A program made the position numbers and the translations under genes. From contig NZ_CP080999.1 in the NCBI RefSeq assembly GCF_019645855.1, forward strand, positions 5,022,001 through 5,086,000: 64,000 nt of DNA, given 5' to 3'. The notes under the pieces are model-generated. The model did no database searches and was not told where the DNA came from. It saw only the letters and a program-made list of their open reading frames with translations. Numbering within the stretch: position 1 is the stretch's first letter; each line of letters begins with the position of its first letter. The DNA is from Mycobacterium malmoense. Lineage in GTDB: Bacteria > Actinomycetota > Actinomycetes > Mycobacteriales > Mycobacteriaceae. This document shows positions 17,128 through 27,422 of the stretch, piece by piece.

Positions 17128-18318
17128 GTGAACGCGCCCCCGCCTGGTTATCCGGTTGGTCCACCGCCCGGTGGCTACGCGCCGCCGGAGTATCCGCCAT
17201 CGGCGTATGGCGCGCCTCCCGGCTACGGTCCGCCGGCCTATGGCCCGGGGCCGGCATACGGAGCGCCGGCCTATGGCCCGCCGCCGGGCTACGGTTCGCC
17301 GTTCGGCTATGGCCCGCCGCCGGGCTCGCAGTATGGTCCGCCCGTTCCCGGAGCGGTCAGGCCCGGCATCATCCCGCTGCGACCGTTGACCCTGAGCGAC
17401 ATCTTCAACGGCGCGGTCGGCTACATCCGGGCCAATCCCGGGCCGACGTTGGGACTGACCGCGATGGTGGTCGTCGTCATGCAGATCGTCTCGCTGGTCG
17501 CGACGCTCGGACCGTTGGCCGCCTACGGCGGGATCACAACCGGCCGGCCGGACGAGCTGAGCTGGGGGGTCGCCGGCACCTGGATGGCGTCGATGGCCGC
17601 CGGCCTGCTGGTCACCTGGCTCGGCGGCATGCTGCTGTCCGGAATGCTCACCGTCATCGTCGGGCGCGCGGTGTTCGGCTCGCCGATCACCATCGGGGAA
17701 ACGTGGGCGAAAATCCGGGGCCGGCTGCTCCCCTTGCTCGGGCTGGCGCTGCTGGAGGCCGCCGTAGTGGCGGCTCTCTTAGGGCTGGTGGCGGTGATCG
17801 TCGCGCTGTTGGCGGCCGTCGGCAATCCGGCGGCGCCGGTTCTGTTGGGCTTTCCGCTGGTGCTCGTCGTGCTCGTGTTGATGGTGTACCTGTACACGGT
17901 GGTGTTATTCGCGCCCGTGCTGATCGTGCTGGAGAGGCTGCCCGTCGTCGACGCGATCACCCGGTCCTTCGCTCTGGTCCGCAACGGCTTCTGGCGGGTG
18001 TTGGGCATCCGGGCGTTGACGTTCCTGGTGGCAACCGTTGTCGCCGAGGCGTTAGCGGCACCGTTCAGCATCGTCGGACAGGTCGCACTGGCCGGCCACA
18101 CCACGGGAGCGCTGGTGCTGGGCACCGCGATCGCGTCCGTCGGGGGGACGATCGGCCAGATCATCACCGCGCCCTTCAACGCCGGGGTGATCGTGTTGCT
18201 CTACACCGACCGCCGCATGCGTGCTGAGGCATTCGACCTGGTGCTGCAGACCGGCGCCGCCGGCGGACCCTACGCGGTCGCGTCCACCGATAACCTCTGG
18301 CTGACGCGGCCGGTATGA
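17128..18318 (+). CDS. Pro/Gly/Tyr-rich polytopic membrane protein (Rv3689-like)
   Basis: 396-residue membrane protein. The first 75 residues are a low-complexity cytoplasmic tail of GYGPPxYG-type repeats. Then come RPLTLSDIFNGAVGYIRANPG and about six membrane helices, resembling the membrane part of glycerophosphoryl-diester-phosphodiesterase-like proteins; the motif VDAITRSFALVRNGFWRVLGI between helices is well conserved. GTG 17128 is the first start in frame. It is the first gene of a run reaching the DUF58 gene. Function unknown. Confidence 0.85.
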   Translation: MNAPPPGYPVGPPPGGYAPPEYPPSAYGAPPGYGPPAYGPGPAYGAPAYGPPPGYGSPFGYGPPPGSQYGPPVPGAVRPGIIPLRPLTLSDIFNGAVGYIRANPGPTLGLTAMVVVVMQIVSLVATLGPLAAYGGITTGRPDELSWGVAGTWMASMAAGLLVTWLGGMLLSGMLTVIVGRAVFGSPITIGETWAKIRGRLLPLLGLALLEAAVVAALLGLVAVIVALLAAVGNPAAPVLLGFPLVLVVLVLMVYLYTVVLFAPVLIVLERLPVVDAITRSFALVRNGFWRVLGIRALTFLVATVVAEALAAPFSIVGQVALAGHTTGALVLGTAIASVGGTIGQIITAPFNAGVIVLLYTDRRMRAEAFDLVLQTGAAGGPYAVASTDNLWLTRPV

Positions 18319-18331
18319 GGACCAGCTGACA

Positions 18332-18985
18332 GTGCCTTCCATCGACATCGACCGCGATGCCGCGCACCAGGCCGCGCAGAACGAACTGAGCAAGCCGATC
18401 TATTCCAAAGGCTCTGCGGCACAACAATTCGCCGATTGGGTCAACGAACTGCTATACCGGCTGCTGGAGAAGACCGCCTCGATACCGGGTGGATGGTTCA
18501 CCGCCACGGTGCTCCTTATCCTGCTGGCGGTCGCGGTGGCGGTCGCCATCCACGTCGCGCGGCGCACCATGCGCACCAACCGCGGCGGCGACCACCTGTT
18601 GTTCGAGGCCGCCCAGCTCACCGCGGCCCAGCATCGCGCTACCGCGGAAAGCTATGCGGCGCAAGGAGATTGGGCGGTGGCGATCCGGCACCGGTTGCGC
18701 GCCGTCGCCCGCCAGCTCGAGGAGACCGGCGTGCTCGACCCGGCTCCAGGACGCACGGCTAACGAGCTGGCCTCCGATGCCGGCGCCGCGTTGCCCCATC
18801 TGGCAGGCGAATTGTCGCAGGCGGCAACGGCGTTCAACGACGTCACCTACGGCGAGCGGCCCGGCACCCAGTCCGCCTACCGGATGATCGCCGACCTCGA
18901 CGACCACCTGCGGTCGCGATCACCGGCCGCCGGGTCGGCGGCGGGGCAACCCGCGGCGACCGAATCGTGGGCGCAGGTCCGGTGA
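18332..18985 (+). CDS. DUF4129 membrane protein (Rv3690-like)
   Basis: 217-residue protein with one membrane helix (about 55-75) and a C-terminal DUF4129 domain (ESYAAQGDWAVAIRHRLRAVARQLEETGVL to ELASDAGAALP). DUF4129 domains occur in transglutaminase-like and MoxR-linked membrane systems and are predicted to face the cytoplasm. GTG 18332 lies 13 bp after the previous stop. The stop overlaps the next start (TGATG). Function inferred only from the operon. Confidence 0.85.
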   Translation: MPSIDIDRDAAHQAAQNELSKPIYSKGSAAQQFADWVNELLYRLLEKTASIPGGWFTATVLLILLAVAVAVAIHVARRTMRTNRGGDHLLFEAAQLTAAQHRATAESYAAQGDWAVAIRHRLRAVARQLEETGVLDPAPGRTANELASDAGAALPHLAGELSQAATAFNDVTYGERPGTQSAYRMIADLDDHLRSRSPAAGSAAGQPAATESWAQVR

Positions 18986-20129
18986 TGTCGACCGGCGGGC
19001 CACGTACGGAAGCCGCGCCCACCGGCGCGCGGCGTCGGCGATCATGGCGCTGGGCGGTCCTTACGCTGGTCGCGCTCGCCGTCATCGCCGGCATCGGTGC
19101 CTACCTGACCGCACCGCGGCCCGGCGCCCGGATGGATCCCTCGTCGACCGGTCCCGACGGCGCCCACGCGCTGGTGACGCTGCTGCGCGACGGCGGCGTC
19201 GAGGTCGTCGTGGCCGGCAGCATCGCCGACGTCGAAGGGGCGGCGCGGCCGGACACGCTGATCCTGGTGGCGCAGAGCCAGTACCTGACCGATCCGTCGC
19301 TGGACCGGCTGGCGAAAACCCGCGGCGATCTGCTCTTGGTCGAACCGACCGCGCGAACCCGTGAGGCACTGATGCCGGGTGTGCGCGTGTCGCCCGCCAG
19401 CATTTCCTTTGACAGCAGCCCGAATTGCGCTCTGCGGGAGGCGAATCGGGCCGGAACGGTGCGATTCGGGGCAAGCTCCACCTACCACGCCAAAGACGGC
19501 CGGACAATGACCAGCTGTTACGACGGGGTGCTGATCCGGTATCGGGATGACGGGCGAACCGTCACGGCGGTCGGAAGCACCGACTTCATGACGAACGGGG
19601 GCCTGCTGCAGGCGGGCAACGCCGCGCTGGCGATGAACCTCGCGGGTGACCGGTCCCGCCTCATCTGGTACGCGCCCCACCACGTCGAGGGTGAAACTTC
19701 AGCGCACGCATCGGTTTTCGACCTGATCCCGGAAAACGCGTCGTGGGTCGTCTGGCAGCTGTGGTTGGTGGTGCTGCTGGTTGCCTGGTGGAAGGGTCGC
19801 CGGCCCGGCCCGCTGGTGGCCGAGGAGCTGCCCGTCGTGGTGCGCGCGTCGGAAACCGTCGAGGGCCGCGGCCGGCTCTACCGGTCCCACCGGGCCCGCG
19901 ACCGCGCCGCCGCGGCATTGCGCACCGCCACGCTGCAGCGGCTGCTGCCGAGGCTCGGCCTGGGTGCGGGCGCGTCGGCGCCGGCGATCGTGGCCGCCGT
20001 GGCCCGGCGCGGCGGGACCGACCCGGGATTCGTCGCCCACCATCTGTTCGGCCCGCCCCCGGCCACCGACAACGACCTGCTACAACTTGCCCGTGCGCTC
20101 GACGACATCGAAAGGCAGGTCACACGCAC

Positions 20130-20133
<4 letters not shown>
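18985..20133 (+). CDS. DUF4350 membrane protein (Rv3691-like)
   Basis: About 382 residues. One helix near the N-terminus (about 22-45) is followed by an external DUF4350 domain (SSTGPDGAHALVTLLRDGGVEV..., then DTLILVAQSQYLTDPSL), resembling a GldG/ThuA-type fold. A second helix (VVWQLWLVVLLVAWW) is followed by a cytoplasmic tail. ATG 18985 shares a base with the preceding stop; GTG 18982 is an alternative. The stop overlaps the MoxR start as GTGA. It probably forms a membrane complex with the DUF4129 and DUF58 proteins (inference). Confidence 0.85.
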
Positions 20134-21175
<1,042 letters not shown>

Positions 21176-21176
<1 letters not shown>

Positions 21177-22498
21177 TGATCCTCACCGGGCGCACCGGGC
21201 TGGTGGCGCTGATCTGCGCCCTACCCATCGCGGTATCGCCTTGGCCGGCAAGGGCTTTCGTAGTTTTGCTGATAGCGCTGGCCATCGTGGTGGTTGTCGA
21301 TGCCGGGCTAGCAGCTAGCACCCGCGGGCTGCGCTACACCCGGTCACCGGACACCTCCGCCCGGCTCGCCCAGCAGGTGAACGTCGGCCTGCTGATTCAC
21401 AACGACGGCCGCCGCCGGTTCCGCGGCCAGATCCGCGACGCCTGGCCGCCCAGCGCCCGCGCGCAGCCGCGCATCCATCCCGTCGACATTCCGCCCGGGC
21501 AACATCAGCACGTCCAGACCCGGCTGTGGCCGGTCCGGCGCGGCGACCAGCGCGCGGCCGTGGTCACGGCTCGGTCGATCGGGCCGCTGGGGTTGGCCGG
21601 ACGGCAGGGTTCGCGGCCGGTGCCGGGCCAGGCCCGGGTGCTGCCGCCGTTCCTGTCCCGCAAGCACCTGCCGTCGCGGCTGGCCAAACTGCGGGAGATC
21701 GACGGCCTGTTGCCCACGCTGATCCGCGGGCAGGGAACGGAATTCGATTCGCTGCGCGAGTATGTCGTCGGCGACGACGTGCGCTCGATCGACTGGCGCG
21801 CGACCGCGCGCCGCGCCGACGTCGTGGTCCGAACCTGGCGACCCGAACGCGACCGGCGGGTGGTGATCGTGCTCGACACCGGGCGCACGGCGGCGGGTCG
21901 CGTCGGCGTCGACCCGACCGCCGCCGACCCCGCGGGGTGGCCCCGGCTGGATTGGTCGATGGACGCGGCGCTGCTGCTGGCCGCGCTCGCGTCCCGGGCC
22001 GGCGACCACGTCGACTTCCTGGCCCACGACCGGGTGAGCCGGGCCGGCGTGTTCGGCGCGTCGCGCACCGAACTGCTCGCCCAGCTGGTCGACGCGATGG
22101 CACCGCTGCAACCGGAACTCGTCGAATCCGATTGGCGCGCAATGGTTGCCGCCGTTGCGCGGCGCACCCGGCGGCGGTCGCTGGTGGTTTTGCTGACCGA
22201 CCTGAACGCGACCGCCCTCGACGAGGGCCTGCTGCCGGTCCTGCCGCAGTTGTCGACCAAACACCACATGCTGATCGCCGCGGTCGCCGACCCCCGGGTG
22301 GACCACATGGCGGCCGGGCGTTCGGATGCGGCCGCGGTGTACGACGCGGCGGCCGCCGAACGGTCCCGCAACGACCGCCGCGCGATCGCGACGCGGCTGC
22401 GCCGCGGCGGCGTGGAAGTCGTCGACGCTTTGCCCACGGAACTGGCGCCCGCCCTGGCCGACCGCTATCTGGCGATGAAAGCGACCGGACGGCTGTAA
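21176..22498 (+). CDS. DUF58 (VWA-like) membrane protein (Rv3693-like)
   Basis: 440-residue protein. Two N-terminal membrane helices (about 5-45) precede an Ig-like segment and the DUF58 core EFDSLREYVVGDDVRSIDWRATAR, followed by a von Willebrand A-like half (VVIVLDTGRT, VLLTDLN). DUF58 proteins are the standard partners of MoxR ATPases. GTG 21176 shares its first base with the MoxR stop (TAGTG). End of the plus-strand operon; the next gene is convergent, 10 bp away. Confidence 0.9.
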
Positions 22499-22508
22499 CT
22501 TTCGCGGC

Positions 22509-23510
22509 TCATCGAGTGGGAATCACGTCGGGCGCGTCGTCGATGTCGCCGGTCTCACCGGCTTTCACCGCGCGACGGCCGAAGTACACGACGTACGACA
22601 GGAACGCCACCTCGGCGACGATTCCGATGCCGACCCGGACGAACGTCGGCAACGACGACGGCGTCACCAACGCCTCGATCAACCCGGAGACCAGCAGCAC
22701 GGCCACCAGTCCCACGGCGACCGCCACGACGCCCCGGCCTTGTTCGGCAAGCACCTGCCCACGCGGCCGGTCCCCGGGCGATATCACCGACCACCCCAGC
22801 CGCATTCCCGTTGCCCCCGCGAGGAATACCGCCGTCAGCTCGAGCAGCCCATGCGGAGCCAGCAGGCCCAGCAGGACGCCGCCCTTGCCGGCCTGGAACA
22901 TTAGGCCCGCGATCAGCCCCAGGTTGGCGGCGTTCTGGAACAGCACGATCGGGATCGGCAGCCCCAGCACGACGGACAACGCGATGCACTGCGCGGAAAC
23001 CCAGGAGTTGTTCACCCACACTTGCAAGGCGAACGCCGCCGCGGGGTGTTCGCTGTAATACGACGCGACATCGTGGTTGACCAATTCGTCGATGTCACTT
23101 GGTGTTCCGATCGCGGACTGCACCTCCGGGTTGCCGGCCACCCAGAACGCGATGACCACCACGACGGCGAAAAACACCGCCGTCGTGCCCAGCCACCACC
23201 GCCAGGTGCGGTACGCGACCACCGGGAACGACACCGTCCAGAACCGGGTGAACGCACTGCTCAGCGGGGCGTGCGCACCGGTCACCACGGACCGGGCGCG
23301 CGCCACCAGGCTCGACAGCCGACCGATCAGCAGCGAATCCGACCCGATCGTGCTGGCCGACCGCAGCATCGACAGGTGGGTGGACACCCGCTGGTAGAGC
23401 TCGACGAGTTCGTCGACCTCGGCACCGGTCAATGACCGGCGCCTCTTGATCAACTGGTCGAGCCGGTCCCAGGTACCCCGATGGGTCAGCACGAATGCGT
23501 CGACGTCCAC
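22509..23510 (-). CDS. SpoIIM-like membrane protein (Rv3694c-like)
   Basis: 333-residue stage II sporulation M-like protein with a cytoplasmic N-terminus (MDVDAFVLTHRGTWDRLDQL) and about five helices. The family signature between helices includes NNSWVSAQCIALSVVLGLPIP and LLAPHGLLELTAVFLAGATG. In Bacillus SpoIIM takes part in peptidoglycan degradation during engulfment; mycobacteria do not sporulate, so it more likely serves with the adjacent MoxR/DUF58/RDD set. The start is GTG 23510. Divergent from the RDD gene, 77 bp away. Confidence 0.9.
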   Translation of the reverse strand: MDVDAFVLTHRGTWDRLDQLIKRRRSLTGAEVDELVELYQRVSTHLSMLRSASTIGSDSLLIGRLSSLVARARSVVTGAHAPLSSAFTRFWTVSFPVVAYRTWRWWLGTTAVFFAVVVVIAFWVAGNPEVQSAIGTPSDIDELVNHDVASYYSEHPAAAFALQVWVNNSWVSAQCIALSVVLGLPIPIVLFQNAANLGLIAGLMFQAGKGGVLLGLLAPHGLLELTAVFLAGATGMRLGWSVISPGDRPRGQVLAEQGRGVVAVAVGLVAVLLVSGLIEALVTPSSLPTFVRVGIGIVAEVAFLSYVVYFGRRAVKAGETGDIDDAPDVIPTR

Positions 23511-23573
23511 CCTGCGCAGCCTAATCGCACCTTCGGGGCGGCCGGTTCCGGCCGGTGGAACCGATAAAACCTG

Positions 23574-23579
23574 TACCGT
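23574..23579 (+). promoter_or_regulatory. Candidate -10 box for the RDD gene
   Basis: TACCGT (TAnnnT type) ends 8 bp before ATG 23588, and no Shine-Dalgarno sequence precedes the ATG. Suggests a near-leaderless transcript. Pattern match only. Confidence 0.35.
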
Positions 23580-23587
23580 TCGGTGTT

Positions 23588-24487
23588 ATGTCGGAGGTGG
23601 TGACCGGGGATGCCGTGGTGCTCGATGTGCAGATCGCCCAGTTGCCGGTGCGCGCCGTGAGCGCGCTGATCGACATCGCGATGATTTTCATCTGTTATCT
23701 GCTCGGGCTGATGCTGTGGGCGGCCACCCTGACGCAATTCGACTCCACGCTGAGCGCCGCCATCGTGATCATCTTCACGGTGCTGGTGATCGTCGGTTAC
23801 CCGTTGACATTTGAAACCGCCACGCGGGGACGGTCGGTGGGCAAGATCGTCATGGGCCTGCGGGTGGTGTCCGACGACGGTGGCCCAGAACGGTTCCGGC
23901 AGGTGCTATTTCGCGCTTTGGCGTCGGTAGTGGAGATTTGGATGCTCGCGGGCAGCCCCGCCGTCATCTGCAGCATATTGTCGCCAAAGGCCAAGCGGAT
24001 CGGCGACATCTTCGCCGGCACGGTCGTGGTCAGCGAACGCGGTCCCCGATTGCGGCCGCCGCCGGCGATGCCACCTTCGCTGGCATGGTGGGCGTCGTCG
24101 CTGCAGCTGTCCGGGCTCAACGCGGGCCACGCCGAAGTCGCGCGCCAATTCCTTTCCCGGGCACCGGAACTCGATCGCCAGTTACGCTTACAGATGGCAT
24201 ACCGGATCGCCGGCGACGTGGTGTCGCACATCGCCCCGCCGCCCCCGCCCGGCACCCCGCCGGAGCTGGTGCTTGCGGCGGTCCTCGCCGAACGGCACCG
24301 CCGCGAACTGGCGCGCCTGCGCCCCATCACGCCGCCGGGACCCGCGCCCTGGCCATACCCCGGCTGGCCGACCCCGCCGCCGAGCGCAGGGCCCCAACGG
24401 CAGGCAACCCGGTGGCCGGAACCGCCGCCGCCCGCCGCCTGGCCGCGGCAGACACCGCACGCCGGCGGCTTATCCCCACCGCATTAG
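23588..24487 (+). CDS. RDD-family membrane protein (Rv3695-like)
   Basis: 299-residue protein with an RDD domain: LPVRAVSALIDIAMIFICYLLG (first helix with Arg/Asp), a second helix, then TATRGRSVGKIVMGLRVVSDDG, and KAKRIGDIFAGTVVV closing the domain near residue 155. A soluble part (AWWASSLQLSGLNAGHAEVARQFLSRA) and a Pro-rich tail follow. ATG 23588 is chosen because MSEVVTGDAVVLDVQ is the family start; the earlier in-frame GTG at 23555 lies in the promoter region. RDD proteins are often found next to SpoIIM, DUF58 and MoxR genes. Confidence 0.9.
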   Translation: MSEVVTGDAVVLDVQIAQLPVRAVSALIDIAMIFICYLLGLMLWAATLTQFDSTLSAAIVIIFTVLVIVGYPLTFETATRGRSVGKIVMGLRVVSDDGGPERFRQVLFRALASVVEIWMLAGSPAVICSILSPKAKRIGDIFAGTVVVSERGPRLRPPPAMPPSLAWWASSLQLSGLNAGHAEVARQFLSRAPELDRQLRLQMAYRIAGDVVSHIAPPPPPGTPPELVLAAVLAERHRRELARLRPITPPGPAPWPYPGWPTPPPSAGPQRQATRWPEPPPPAAWPRQTPHAGGLSPPH

Positions 24488-24495
24488 TTCGCGCG

Positions 24496-24885
24496 CTAGC
24501 CGGAGACGCTCGCCACCATGAGGGCGACGTCGGCGACCAGCAGCGCCCACCCGCACAGCGGAACCGCGATGCCGCCTCGGCGCTTCGCGGTGAAAAACGA
24601 GATGACGATGACCACGAAGGCCACCGCGGGCGCGCCGTAGAACGCCACGCCGAAATCGATCCCGTCACGACCCAGGTTGGGACAGCTGCGATCGCTGCAA
24701 CCGTCGGTACTCATCACGGCCCCGAGCGCGAAGAGCATCACGATGGCTGCCGCCGGCACCGTCGCCAGGGCCAACCCCCAGTTGACCCACGGCCACACGT
24801 TGCGGGCACGGCCGCCGTCGGCCCGCGCGGCGTCGGCCGAGCGATCGGTTCCGCTGCCGACCGTCACGTTGTGATTAGCGTTCAT
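24496..24885 (-). CDS. Small three-helix membrane protein, family not recognised
   Basis: 129-residue protein with a polar N-terminus (1-28) and three membrane helices (about 33-57, 80-97 and 105-126). Between helices 1 and 2 two cysteines (DGCSDRSCPN) could form a disulfide outside the membrane. ATG 24885 has GAGGG a few bases upstream. It converges on the RDD gene (8 bp gap) and is divergent from padR. I do not recognise a named family; PadR-linked membrane proteins are often transporters or stress proteins, so regulation by the neighbour is possible. Confidence 0.7.
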   Translation of the reverse strand: MNANHNVTVGSGTDRSADAARADGGRARNVWPWVNWGLALATVPAAAIVMLFALGAVMSTDGCSDRSCPNLGRDGIDFGVAFYGAPAVAFVVIVISFFTAKRRGGIAVPLCGWALLVADVALMVASVSG

Positions 24886-24966
24886 CCCTCAGTCCCTACC
24901 CGCCGCGTGCCGGACGCAAACGGGGTCTGTGGCGAAATACCTCGTTGCATCGCGTTAGTTTCCGAT

Positions 24967-24978
24967 ATATCGTGATAT
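24967..24978. promoter_or_regulatory. Candidate PadR operator
   Basis: ATATCGTGATAT is a dyad with 5-bp arms ATATC/GATAT around GT, inside an AT-rich patch that stands out from the GC-rich background. ATATC/GATAT dyads are typical targets of PadR-type repressors. It lies 53 bp upstream of padR and 82 bp upstream of the divergent membrane-protein gene, so it could control both. Confidence 0.5.
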
Positions 24979-25030
24979 TCCGGAACGCACGACCGGTGCG
25001 TATCCCACGACACGTAAGGAAACACAAAAC

Positions 25031-25741
25031 ATGAGCAACCCATTCACTGCACCCGAGGGACCTTTCGGCGACCGGCCGGGGTTCGGATTCGGCCTCGTTC
25101 CCGGCCCCGCGCAACGGCGCGCCCTGCACGGCGCCAGGCGGCAGGCCCGCCGGGAGTTCTTCGAACACCTCCGCGAGCAGGCCGGGGGCGGCGATTTCGG
25201 GCCGGGATTCGGCCCGGGCTTCGGACCCGGGTTTGGTCCGGGATTCGGTTTAGGCTTCGGCCCGGGGGGCCGACGCGGCGGATGGCGTCGTGGCGGCCCC
25301 GGCCGGGGGCGCCGCGGCGACGTGCGGGCGGCCATCCTGGCGCTGCTGGCCGAGCGGCCGATGCACGGCTACGAGATGATCCAGCAGATCGCCGAACGCA
25401 GCAACGGAATCTGGCGGCCCAGCCCCGGCTCGGTGTACCCGACGCTGCAGCTGCTTGACGACGAAGGCCTGATCACCGCAAGCGAAACCGACGGCAACAA
25501 GAAGCTTTTCGAGCTGACCGACGAGGGTCGTGCGGCGGCCGAGAAGATCGAGACCCCACCGTGGGACGAGATCGCCGAGGGTGCCGACCCCGGCCACGTC
25601 AACCTGCGCGCGGCCATGGGCCAGTTGTTCGGCGCGGTCGCGCAATCCGCGCACACCGCCACCGCCGAGCAGCAGCAGCGCATCGTCGAGATCGTCAACA
25701 ACGCCCGACGCGAGGTCTACGGCATCCTCGGCGAGGACTGA
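25031..25741 (+). CDS. PadR-family regulator with Gly/Phe/Pro repeat N-terminus
   Basis: 236-residue transcription factor. A winged-helix PadR domain (about 95-175: RGDVRAAILALLAERPMHGYEM, SPGSVYPTLQLLDDEGLI) is followed by a helical dimerisation tail. The N-terminal 95 residues are unusual: after FEHLREQAGGG there are five tandem GPGF-type units (FGPGFGPGFGPGFG) and an Arg/Gly-rich linker. ATG 25031 has AAGGAAA upstream. The operator-like dyad upstream suggests autoregulation. The ligand is unknown. Confidence 0.9.
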   Translation: MSNPFTAPEGPFGDRPGFGFGLVPGPAQRRALHGARRQARREFFEHLREQAGGGDFGPGFGPGFGPGFGPGFGLGFGPGGRRGGWRRGGPGRGRRGDVRAAILALLAERPMHGYEMIQQIAERSNGIWRPSPGSVYPTLQLLDDEGLITASETDGNKKLFELTDEGRAAAEKIETPPWDEIAEGADPGHVNLRAAMGQLFGAVAQSAHTATAEQQQRIVEIVNNARREVYGILGED

Positions 25742-25763
25742 GCCTGAGCCTCCTCCTCCTCCT

Positions 25764-25835
25764 CCCGCCGCGAGCGTGCGCAGAATGCCGGCCACACCGG
25801 CGTGTCCTTGTACAAACACGCACGCTCGCGGCGGG
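25764..25835. repeat. 62-bp palindromic repeat, copy 1, in a 17-bp perfect hairpin
   Basis: The arms 25764-25780 and 25819-25835 are perfectly complementary over 17 bp. The inner 62 bp (25769-25830) correspond to a second copy at 43721-43782: both begin CGCGAGCGTGCGCAG, share CGGCGTGTC in the middle, and end with GTACAAACACGCACG then TCGCG. It lies between the convergent padR and glpK stops, so it probably works as a bidirectional terminator. Confidence 0.8.
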
Positions 25836-25852
25836 GAGGGAGGGGCGGCGGG

Positions 25853-27379
25853 TCAGGAGATGTCGACCCAATTTAGGGTGCGCTGTACTGCCTTGCGCCA
25901 GCCGGCGTAGCCGGCCGCGCGCTCGTCGTCGCTCCACGTCGGCGTCCAGCGCTTGTCCTCGCGCCAGTTGGCCTGCAGGTCGGATGGGTCCGCCCAGAAG
26001 CCGACCGCCAAGCCGGCGGCGTAGGCGGCGCCCAGCGCGGTGGTCTCGGCGACCACCGGCCGCACCACGTCCACGCCCAGCACGTCGGCCTGAATCTGCA
26101 TGCACAGGTCGTTGGCCGTAATGCCCCCGTCGACCTTCAACACCTCGAGGCGCACACCGGAATCCGCCGCCATCGCGTCCACCACGTCGCGGCTCTGATA
26201 GCAGATCGCCTCCAGCGTCGCGCGGGCCAGGTGCGCGTTGGTGTTGAACCGCGACAGCCCCACGATCGCGCCGCGCGCGTCGGAGCGCCAGTACGGGGCG
26301 AACAACCCGGAAAACGCCGGGACGAAGTACACCCCTCCGTTGTCGGCGACCTGCCGGGCTAGCGATTCGCTCTGCGCGGCACCGCTGATGATGCCCAGCT
26401 GATCGCGCAGCCACTGCACCGCGGAGCCGGTCACCGCGATCGAACCCTCAAGCGCGTACACGGGTTTGGCGTTCCCGAACTGATAACACACGGTGGTCAG
26501 CAGGCCGTGGTTGGATCGCACAATCGTCTCGCCGGTGTTGAGCAGCAGGAAATTGCCGGTACCGTAGGTGTTTTTCACCTCCCCCTCGCCCAGACACACC
26601 TGACCCACCATCGCCGCGTGCTGGTCGCCGAGCACGCCGGTGATCGGCACCTCGCCACCGAGGGGCCCGGTTTCCAGCGTGACACCGTAGGGCTGGCGCG
26701 GCGACGACGACGCGATCACCGGCAGCATCGCGCGCGGCACACCGAAGAACGACAGCAGCTCGTCGTCCCAGTCCAACGTTTCCAGGTCCATCAGCATGGT
26801 CCGGCTGGCGTTGGTCACGTCGGTGACGTGCGCGCCGCCCCGCAAACCTCCCGTCAGATTCCACAACACCCAGGTGTCGGCGGTGCCGAAGAGGGCGTCG
26901 CCACGTTCGGCGGCCTCGCGCACCCCGTCGACGTTCTCCAGGATCCATTGCAGCTTGCCGCCGGAAAAGTAGGTCGCCGGCGGCAGGCCGGCCTTGCGGC
27001 GGATCACCTCGCCGCGGCCGTCTCGGTCCAGCGCCGACGCGATCCGGTCGGTGCGGGTGTCCTGCCAGACGATCGCGTTGTAGTAGGGCCGCCCGGTGCG
27101 TCGGTCCCACACCAGCGTAGTCTCGCGTTGGTTCGTAATGCCCAGGGCCGCAATGTTTTTCGGCACCAGATTGGCTCGGTTCAACACCGACATCAGCACC
27201 GACGAGGTGCGCTCCCAGATTTCGACGGGGTCGTGCTCGACCCAGCCGGCGCGCGGCATGATCTGCTCGTGCTCGAGCTGATGGCGAGCCACTTCGGCGC
27301 CGTCGTGATCGAAAATCATGCAGCGGGTGCTGGTGGTGCCCTGGTCGATGGCGGCGATGAATTCTGCGAACTCGGCCAA
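25853..27379 (-). CDS. glpK: Glycerol kinase
   Basis: ATP-dependent phosphorylation of glycerol to glycerol-3-phosphate. The 508 residues cover the complete FGGY kinase: AIDQGTTSTRCMIFD at the N-terminus, GITNQRETTLVWDRRTG, IVWQDTRT, a GVLGDQHAAMVGQ motif, YGTGNFLLLNTG, and the C-terminal LKVDGGITANDLCMQIQAD. The start is TTG 27379 with AGGAGAA at ideal spacing. Equivalent to Rv3696c. It appears monocistronic. Confidence 0.96.
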   Translation of the reverse strand: MAEFAEFIAAIDQGTTSTRCMIFDHDGAEVARHQLEHEQIMPRAGWVEHDPVEIWERTSSVLMSVLNRANLVPKNIAALGITNQRETTLVWDRRTGRPYYNAIVWQDTRTDRIASALDRDGRGEVIRRKAGLPPATYFSGGKLQWILENVDGVREAAERGDALFGTADTWVLWNLTGGLRGGAHVTDVTNASRTMLMDLETLDWDDELLSFFGVPRAMLPVIASSSPRQPYGVTLETGPLGGEVPITGVLGDQHAAMVGQVCLGEGEVKNTYGTGNFLLLNTGETIVRSNHGLLTTVCYQFGNAKPVYALEGSIAVTGSAVQWLRDQLGIISGAAQSESLARQVADNGGVYFVPAFSGLFAPYWRSDARGAIVGLSRFNTNAHLARATLEAICYQSRDVVDAMAADSGVRLEVLKVDGGITANDLCMQIQADVLGVDVVRPVVAETTALGAAYAAGLAVGFWADPSDLQANWREDKRWTPTWSDDERAAGYAGWRKAVQRTLNWVDIS

Positions 27380-27422
27380 CTGCTTCTCCTAGGGTGACGT
27401 CCGTCGCTAATCCGTCCAATAG

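Noticed and set aside
25031..25330. Possible PE_PGRS-like gene from Gly-rich repeats
   Set aside because: The Gly/Phe/Pro tract is the N-terminus of a PadR regulator; there is no PE domain or GGA/GGN repeat structure.
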